Of a DNA stretch of 9,481 nt, positions 5,498-9,481 are shown in pieces (within the stretch, counting starts at the first letter, position 1; the number at the start of each line of letters is the position of its first letter). Under the pieces are notes generated by a model that was given only the letters and a program-made list of their open reading frames with translations, was not told where the DNA came from and searched no databases. The stretch lies in NCBI GenBank assembly GCA_017619905.1, contig JAFZRK010000144.1, positions 1-9,481 on the forward strand. The letters are read 5' to 3'. The stretch comes from Bacillota bacterium (GTDB lineage: Bacteria > Bacillota > Clostridia > Peptostreptococcales > Anaerovoracaceae). Position numbers and translations under genes: made by a program.

Positions 5498-6082
5498 TCA
5501 ACCCTTTACTATGAGGTCGCCCGGGGATATCACCAGATCCTTCTGGCTGAAGACCATCCACTTGAGCGGATACCCGCCTTCTCCTCTTCTGAACCACGCG
5601 TCGCAGCCCTTTTCGTTAACGTATTCTCTTGCTATGTCGACTATCTTTGCCCTGACGGGCACGCCCAGGTGTATCACTTCCACCTCGTCGCCGATGTCGA
5701 AGAACCCGAAGACGACCCGTCCCTTGGCGCAGATATAGGGCGCGTGGAACCAGCCGTGGGGATACATGCTTATCCCGTCGACCTTGTATACTGCGTTGCG
5801 TCCGTACTTGGCGCGGAGCTTCTCGATGTATTCCGGCGCCTTCTCCATGGCGGCGCGAAACTCGTCCAGGGTAAGCGCTTCTATGGGGTCCAGCCGCTCC
5901 GTCTTCTTCTTGCCCTTCTTTCTGCCGTATGACAGGGGGTACATCACCCTGATCTTATTGACGCAGTCAGGGCAGACCTCCGTACCGTCCGCGAGCTTGG
6001 TGATGTAGTTCAGATTTATGATCGCCCTGCCGCATATGGGGCACGGGCCGTTGTCGAATCTTTTCTTCTTTTTCTCAGCCAT
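5498..6082 (-). CDS. Zinc-ribbon protein with translation-factor-like beta-barrel (smaller paralogue)
   Basis: A 194-residue protein of unknown function. A lysine-rich N-terminus leads into one zinc ribbon, C14PIC17 with C37PDC40. After a basic linker (about 52-62) comes a helical segment, ALTLDEFRAAMEKAPEYIEK, and then from about residue 92 a beta-rich domain containing KGRVVFGFFDIGDEVEV (120-136), a further strand pair, and VISPGDLIV near the C-terminus. The pattern GRVxxGxxxxGDxVxV is what domain 2 of EF-Tu-like GTPases shows, though there is no GTPase domain here. The same order of motifs occurs in the gene upstream, so the two are paralogues. Its stop is 19 bases from the corrinoid activator gene and its start 11 bases from the upstream gene, with AAGGGGG as ribosome binding site overlapping that gene's stop. 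It should be cytosolic; a role in scaffolding or metal sensing is possible but not shown. Confidence 0.85.
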   Translation of the reverse strand: MAEKKKKRFDNGPCPICGRAIINLNYITKLADGTEVCPDCVNKIRVMYPLSYGRKKGKKKTERLDPIEALTLDEFRAAMEKAPEYIEKLRAKYGRNAVYKVDGISMYPHGWFHAPYICAKGRVVFGFFDIGDEVEVIHLGVPVRAKIVDIAREYVNEKGCDAWFRRGEGGYPLKWMVFSQKDLVISPGDLIVKG

Positions 6083-6093
6083 GGCGCGCCCCC

Positions 6094-6831
6094 TTAGATC
6101 TTCTCGACTGTAAGGACGTCGCCCGGATAGATGAACGAGACGTCGCCCTGGACCATCAGGTTGCCTTCGTAGCCCTCGGAGAGGTATCTGGCCTTCTTGT
6201 TGAATTCCTGTGGATCTATCCAGTCGACAACCTTGCGGTATTCGCCTTCTCTTCTTCTGACGCGGAGCGTGTCGCCCTTGTCTATGCGCCCGAGGACCAC
6301 CCTGCCGTATATCTGGTGGGCGTCATCGGCTTTCTGATACTTGGTGACGTCGTCCACTATGAAGACCGCCTTGTGGCTGCCGTACTTTTCGATGCGTCTC
6401 TCGCGCTCTTCCGCGGCTTCTCTCTGCACCCAGGGAACGTCCTGCAGCGTAAGCTCCGGCATGGGATCGTCCGCAGCTTCCTTATACTCGTAGCCCGGAC
6501 CGTGTTCCACCGTAACGAACACCGGCTTTGCCAGACGCATGCTCTCAACGCAGCTGCCGCAGATGACGCTCTTGTCGCTGAGCACCATGTTGTTCGCGCT
6601 GTCCGGATCTATCCTGCAGCCGCAGAAGGAGCAGGTCCCGTGCGAGGCGATAAGTTCCTTTTCATCGAAAAAAGTCTTTATCCGCGATATGCTCATCTTG
6701 CTCCACTCGGAATACTTCCATTCCTTGTCGAGCTTCTTGCTGCACTCTGCGCATATCTTTTTCCCGCCTTTGACCGTCCAGCGCCGTCCGCGGCATTCAT
6801 TCCCGCAAAGAGCGCACTTGAAAACGCCCAT
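6094..6831 (-). CDS. Double zinc-ribbon protein (DUF4428-like) with translation-factor-like beta-barrel
   Basis: A 245-residue protein of unknown function, first gene of the operon. It has two zinc ribbons: C6ALC9 with C27AEC30, which resembles the DUF4428 pattern, and C67SFC70 with C91GSC94; C13 and C72 are extra cysteines. A charged helical segment (about 127-150, LTLQDVPWVQREAAEERERR) precedes a beta-rich domain with YGRVVLGRIDKGDTLRV (175-191) and a final SFIYPGDVLTVEKI. From LTL onward it aligns by eye with the downstream smaller paralogue: LTL, KYG, AV, VD, GRVV-G-D-GD, K-VD and PGD-L/I-V. There is no signal peptide or membrane segment. The ATG has GGGAGG (6840-6845) eight bases upstream, and a promoter lies at 6898-6926. 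Co-transcription with the corrinoid activator is the only functional hint. Confidence 0.85.
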   Translation of the reverse strand: MGVFKCALCGNECRGRRWTVKGGKKICAECSKKLDKEWKYSEWSKMSISRIKTFFDEKELIASHGTCSFCGCRIDPDSANNMVLSDKSVICGSCVESMRLAKPVFVTVEHGPGYEYKEAADDPMPELTLQDVPWVQREAAEERERRIEKYGSHKAVFIVDDVTKYQKADDAHQIYGRVVLGRIDKGDTLRVRRREGEYRKVVDWIDPQEFNKKARYLSEGYEGNLMVQGDVSFIYPGDVLTVEKI

Positions 6832-6897
6832 ACGTCCGTCCTCCCTTTTTATGATGATCCGGCCGGGCCGCTGAACGCCTGCCCGCCTGTCTATTAA

Positions 6898-6926
6898 ATT
6901 ATAATATCTATCCGCAGCCGCTGCAA
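6898..6926 (-). promoter_or_regulatory. Promoter of the zinc-ribbon/activator operon
   Basis: On the minus strand, -35 TTGCAG (plus-strand 6921-6926) and a perfect -10 TATAAT (plus-strand 6898-6903) are 17 bases apart. Transcription would start near 6891, giving a leader of about 60 bases that is G+C-rich. The box faces away from the plus-strand promoter at 6953-6981; their -35 boxes are 26 bases apart. Confidence 0.7.
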
Positions 6927-6952
6927 CAAAAGACCCCGCTGCGCCGCCCCGG

Positions 6953-6981
6953 TTGAAAACCAGCCAAAATATGCATATAAT
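6953..6981 (+). promoter_or_regulatory. Promoter of the polysaccharide polymerase/peptidase operon
   Basis: TTGAAA (6953-6958) and TATAAT (6976-6981) are separated by exactly 17 bases, close to the sigma-A consensus. The start of transcription would be near 6988. This promoter lies inside the longest possible reading frame of the downstream gene, which begins with a TTG that is the first codon-sized part of the -35 box, so that upstream start is very unlikely. Confidence 0.75.
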
Positions 6982-7033
6982 GATATGTTATTGGTTTTTT
7001 GATCATTACCTTTGGCAACCGGGAACACTGGAT

Positions 7034-8434
7034 ATGAAGTCGACGATCCGTTCCGAGAGCGGGCGCGGACAAAGCGCCGCCCTGACAATTGAACACGGGC
7101 CATTGATGAGCGACCGGCTCGTGGGACTCGTTCTGGGAATATATGTCCCCGCGGTCGCGCTGCTCTATACGCTCCAGGGCTTCTGGATGGACTTTGAAAA
7201 GATACTGTATGCCCTTACCGGCGCCGCCGCGGTCGCGGTCTGCGCCTTCTGCATCCTGCGCGGAAAGCTCTTCAGGGGAGCAGACATCCTTATGCTGCTG
7301 TTCATGCCGGTGTGCGCAGTAGTGAGCGCCGCGCTGAACTACGGTTTCTCGTCCGCTGTTTTCGTATCCCGTCCCTATGTAGTCTGGGCAGTGGTCTTCT
7401 CGCTGTTTTTTGCCATACGCGTTGCCCCGGAGCCGGACCGGCTCTTCTCCCTGTTCGCTTCCGCTTCCGTGCTTGGACTGAGCATCCTTTGCCTCTTTGT
7501 CCTTATTCACGCGACCGCATCGCTGTCTTACGAAACGACGGATCGCGATCTTGCTTTTGGCTGCTTCCAGCTCGGGCGGCTGTGCGGTCTGACCAACGCG
7601 AACATCTTCGCATTTTCCTGCACCGCGCTGTGCCTGCTCTCGATATACTCGTTTTTACGCGCCACAGGACGCGGACGCATCATCTGGGTCCTGAGCGGGA
7701 TCATCGGATGGATCACACTGGGCCTTACGAACTGCCGCACGGGCATCCTCTGCGTATCCTTCTGCATAGGACTGCTGGTCTTTTCTGCGATGCTGCGCAG
7801 CGCTGAAGGCAAACGGGGCAGACTGCTGCGGATCCTGACGGCCGCTGCGCTCGGCATCCTTGCGGTGGTCATCTGCACGCTGTCGATGTATCTGCCGACG
7901 ATCATATACCGGGCCGTCCTGTCGCTCTACTGTTCTCTTACAGGGCGGGCACAGTTGCTCGCAAAACTCAGCGATCTGGCGTCGCGCGACATCATCGACG
8001 ATACGGGAACCGTGAGCGACCGTTTCATCACCTGGCGGCGGGCTCTGGAAGATATCGGAAAGACGCCGCTTCGCACATGGTTCGGAATATCTCTTATGAA
8101 CACCGACGGCATAGGCGGAGTGACTGCGGGCCATCACGAGGCCTACATACCGCACGCGCATAACACCTATCTTGAGATGCTGAGGCGCTTCGGAATCATC
8201 GGCTTTGCGCTGCTGGCCGCATCGGCAGTACGCTGGTGCGCCGCAGGGATGCGCTGCTTATTCGGACCTGACGGACGTATCCCCGCCCGCTGCCTTGCTG
8301 CCGCCGCTGCGGGAATACTGCTGATGGGCCTTATGGAACCGGTGCCCTTCCCATATACGACTGTATGCAGCTTATCGCTGCCGTTTTTTGCCATCTGCGG
8401 CTACTTTATGAACGATAAAAGGCAATCACCATGA
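7034..8434 (+). CDS. O-antigen ligase/polymerase-like (Wzy_C type) polytopic membrane protein
   Basis: A 466-residue integral membrane protein with about ten to twelve hydrophobic segments (for example near residues 30-48, 56-76, 84-103, 113-131, 143-161, 186-206, 214-254, 266-286, 388-404 and 416-458). Between the ninth and the last segments is a large outside loop (about 290-385). The family signature is visible: GLTNANIFAF (185-194), LTNCRTGIL (231-239), DRFITWRRALEDI (329-341) and PHAHNTYLEML (373-383), followed by GIIG. These match the Wzy/WaaL superfamily, which joins or polymerises lipid-linked glycans outside the membrane. In a Gram-positive cell the product would be a capsule or wall polysaccharide; substrate unknown. 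The start is uncertain: ATG 7034 has a weak GGGAA 9 bases upstream, and ATG 7106, just before the first membrane segment, is the alternative. It overlaps the next gene by ATGA. It contains some 18 cysteines, more than expected. Confidence 0.85.
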   Translation: MKSTIRSESGRGQSAALTIEHGPLMSDRLVGLVLGIYVPAVALLYTLQGFWMDFEKILYALTGAAAVAVCAFCILRGKLFRGADILMLLFMPVCAVVSAALNYGFSSAVFVSRPYVVWAVVFSLFFAIRVAPEPDRLFSLFASASVLGLSILCLFVLIHATASLSYETTDRDLAFGCFQLGRLCGLTNANIFAFSCTALCLLSIYSFLRATGRGRIIWVLSGIIGWITLGLTNCRTGILCVSFCIGLLVFSAMLRSAEGKRGRLLRILTAAALGILAVVICTLSMYLPTIIYRAVLSLYCSLTGRAQLLAKLSDLASRDIIDDTGTVSDRFITWRRALEDIGKTPLRTWFGISLMNTDGIGGVTAGHHEAYIPHAHNTYLEMLRRFGIIGFALLAASAVRWCAAGMRCLFGPDGRIPARCLAAAAAGILLMGLMEPVPFPYTTVCSLSLPFFAICGYFMNDKRQSP

Positions 8435-9481
8435 AACGCGAAAAACTATTCCCTCTGATCTTCGGAGCGGCCATTCTTTTCTTTGCAGGCGTTCTGCTGG
8501 GCGGAGCGCTGAGCAGGCCCGGACGCAGCTACAGCAGTCCGGATGACGCGCAGCCATCCGGGCAGAGCTTTGACGTCCCCGTGCAGACCGTGACCGGAGT
8601 CACTTCCGAAATGCTCAGCGCCGGATACTGGAAAAACGACGAAGATACACTGCTGTTCTCACCGGAGGAGATCGCTTCGTTCAACGAAAACAATCCCGCG
8701 TTCGTGCTATACAACAGCATCGAGGAAAACAAAGAGAAAAAACTGTTCCTGTACGATCTTCCGTCCGAACTGCAGTGCGATATCGTTCTGTCGCTTCTGG
8801 ACCGTGAGTTTCTGGACGGGATGCGCTCCGGCGAAAAGACCGTGTATGTCAACGGCAGCGTCCCCGGGGAGGACTACTGGACCGCGCTGGAGGCCAACTG
8901 CGGCTTTGAAGATGTTCCTTCGACCGTCACGCCGGTCTATGCAGTCTGCCTGCGGCGCACCGTGGCGCAGCGGCTGCCCTCGGACGATTTCGCCTCGGAG
9001 GACCCGGGTGAGACATACTGCAGCGACTTCGTCAGCGCGGAGATAATGCCCTGCGCAGGCGTGGCTGTGCTGCATGAGAGCGCCGATGGCGAGTGGAGAT
9101 ACGTGCTGACAGGTTCCTTCTGCGGCTGGGTGCGCAGCGATGTCCTGGCTTTGTGCAAAGACCGCAGCGAGTGGATCGCGGCGATCCGTCCTGAAAAATA
9201 CCTTATCGTTACCGGAAGCGAACTGATACTCGACGATACGGCAGTCCCGACAGTCCACGCAGGAGAGATCCTGCCCATGGGCACTAAGCTCCGCCTGGCG
9301 GAACAGACGCCCGCGGAGGTGAACGGCAGAAGCGCGCTTGGCTGCTACTGTGTGGAACTGCCATGCGCCGGGAGCGACGGGTCCCTTTGCTGGGAGACTG
9401 CTCTTATAGGCGTTACGCAGGATGTGCACGTTGGGTATCTGCCCATGACGTCCAACACCGTCGTCGAGCAGGCGTTCAAGC
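8431..9481 (+). CDS. Membrane-anchored SH3-type protein, probably NlpC/P60 peptidase (3' end outside window)
   Basis: The first 350 codons of an exported protein, open to the right edge. Residues 8-27 form one hydrophobic segment after MKREK, either an uncleaved anchor or a signal peptide. Then follow a region like the NlpC/P60 N-terminal stabilising domain (about 58-130, with LLFSPEEIASFNENNP), an SH3b1-like domain (about 195-242, VAVLHESADGEWRYV then CGWVRSDVLAL) and a second SH3-like segment (about 255-340, with AGEILPMGTKLRLAEQ). The last residues seen, SNTVVEQAFK, are the kind of helix that opens an NlpC/P60 catalytic domain, so the Cys-His peptidase part should lie just beyond the window; this is an inference. 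Its ATG overlaps the upstream stop (ATGA at 8431-8434), so translation is coupled to the polymerase-like gene. Eleven cysteines in the extracytoplasmic part are unusual. Confidence 0.8.
   Translation, partial: MKREKLFPLIFGAAILFFAGVLLGGALSRPGRSYSSPDDAQPSGQSFDVPVQTVTGVTSEMLSAGYWKNDEDTLLFSPEEIASFNENNPAFVLYNSIEENKEKKLFLYDLPSELQCDIVLSLLDREFLDGMRSGEKTVYVNGSVPGEDYWTALEANCGFEDVPSTVTPVYAVCLRRTVAQRLPSDDFASEDPGETYCSDFVSAEIMPCAGVAVLHESADGEWRYVLTGSFCGWVRSDVLALCKDRSEWIAAIRPEKYLIVTGSELILDDTAVPTVHAGEILPMGTKLRLAEQTPAEVNGRSALGCYCVELPCAGSDGSLCWETALIGVTQDVHVGYLPMTSNTVVEQAFK

Noticed and set aside
3940..5514. A 524-codon plus-strand open frame.
   Set aside because: It is the shadow of the corrinoid activator on the opposite strand, is rich in Arg, Ala, Leu and His in the way of G+C-rich antisense frames, and has no recognisable domain.
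6948..7023. Invertible (phase-variable) promoter for the surface-polysaccharide operon.
   Set aside because: The inverted repeats are only 7-8 bp, one overlaps the -35 box itself, and no invertase gene is in the window; kept only as a low-interest inverted-repeat observation.
6832..7033. Possible cobalamin riboswitch controlling the corrinoid activator operon.
   Set aside because: The leader from the predicted start near 6891 is only about 60 bases and I see no B12-box-like sequence; the region is fully occupied by the two divergent promoters.
1..9481. tRNA genes, CRISPR arrays, insertion sequences, phage or attachment sites.
   Set aside because: I saw no tRNA cloverleaf-like segment, no regularly spaced repeats, no transposase or integrase frame, and no duplicated ends.

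Overview
The window reads as chromosome from an anaerobic Bacillota (Clostridia-like) bacterium of moderately high G+C content. The evidence is threefold: S12 carries the longer N-terminal segment typical of Gram-positive S12, most genes have strong GGAGG-type ribosome binding sites, and there is a reductive activator of corrinoid proteins, a protein class of anaerobes. I cannot name the genus. Every gene call below was made by reading the translated sequence; no database was searched.

Region 1 (1-2141, minus strand) is the str operon, rpsL-rpsG-fusA, with fusA running off the left edge. A TTGACA/TAGTAT promoter precedes rpsL, and a perfect 14-bp palindrome overlaps its -35 box. The rpsL leader has a hairpin, and the rpsL-rpsG gap has two more, where S7 autoregulation acts in E. 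coli. rpsG starts at a GTG, giving exactly 156 residues.

Region 2 (2251-3937): a Nudix hydrolase gene (minus) is divergent from a two-gene plus-strand operon. That operon encodes a 198-residue G3E (COG0523/CobW-like) GTPase consisting of the G domain only, and a partner with a histidine-rich N-terminus. Together they look like a metallochaperone split over two polypeptides. A bidirectional terminator (3907-3937) separates this operon from the next, which is convergent.

Region 3 (3955-6926, minus strand) is a three-gene operon. Two paralogous proteins combine zinc ribbons with a C-terminal beta-barrel resembling domain 2 of translation GTPases. They are followed by an ASKHA/[2Fe-2S] activator of the RACo/RamA/DUF4445 type. 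No corrinoid protein or methyltransferase is in the window, so the client is unknown.

Region 4 (6953-9481, plus strand) is divergent from region 3 and starts from a near-consensus promoter. It has an O-antigen ligase/polymerase-like polytopic membrane protein, overlapped through ATGA by a membrane-anchored SH3-type protein. The latter is probably the N-terminal part of an NlpC/P60 cell-wall peptidase cut by the window edge. This is a cell-envelope unit.

The parts most worth a second look are the zinc-ribbon/barrel pair joined to the corrinoid activator, the split GTPase/His-rich pair beside it, and the unannotated RNA and operator structures of the str operon.
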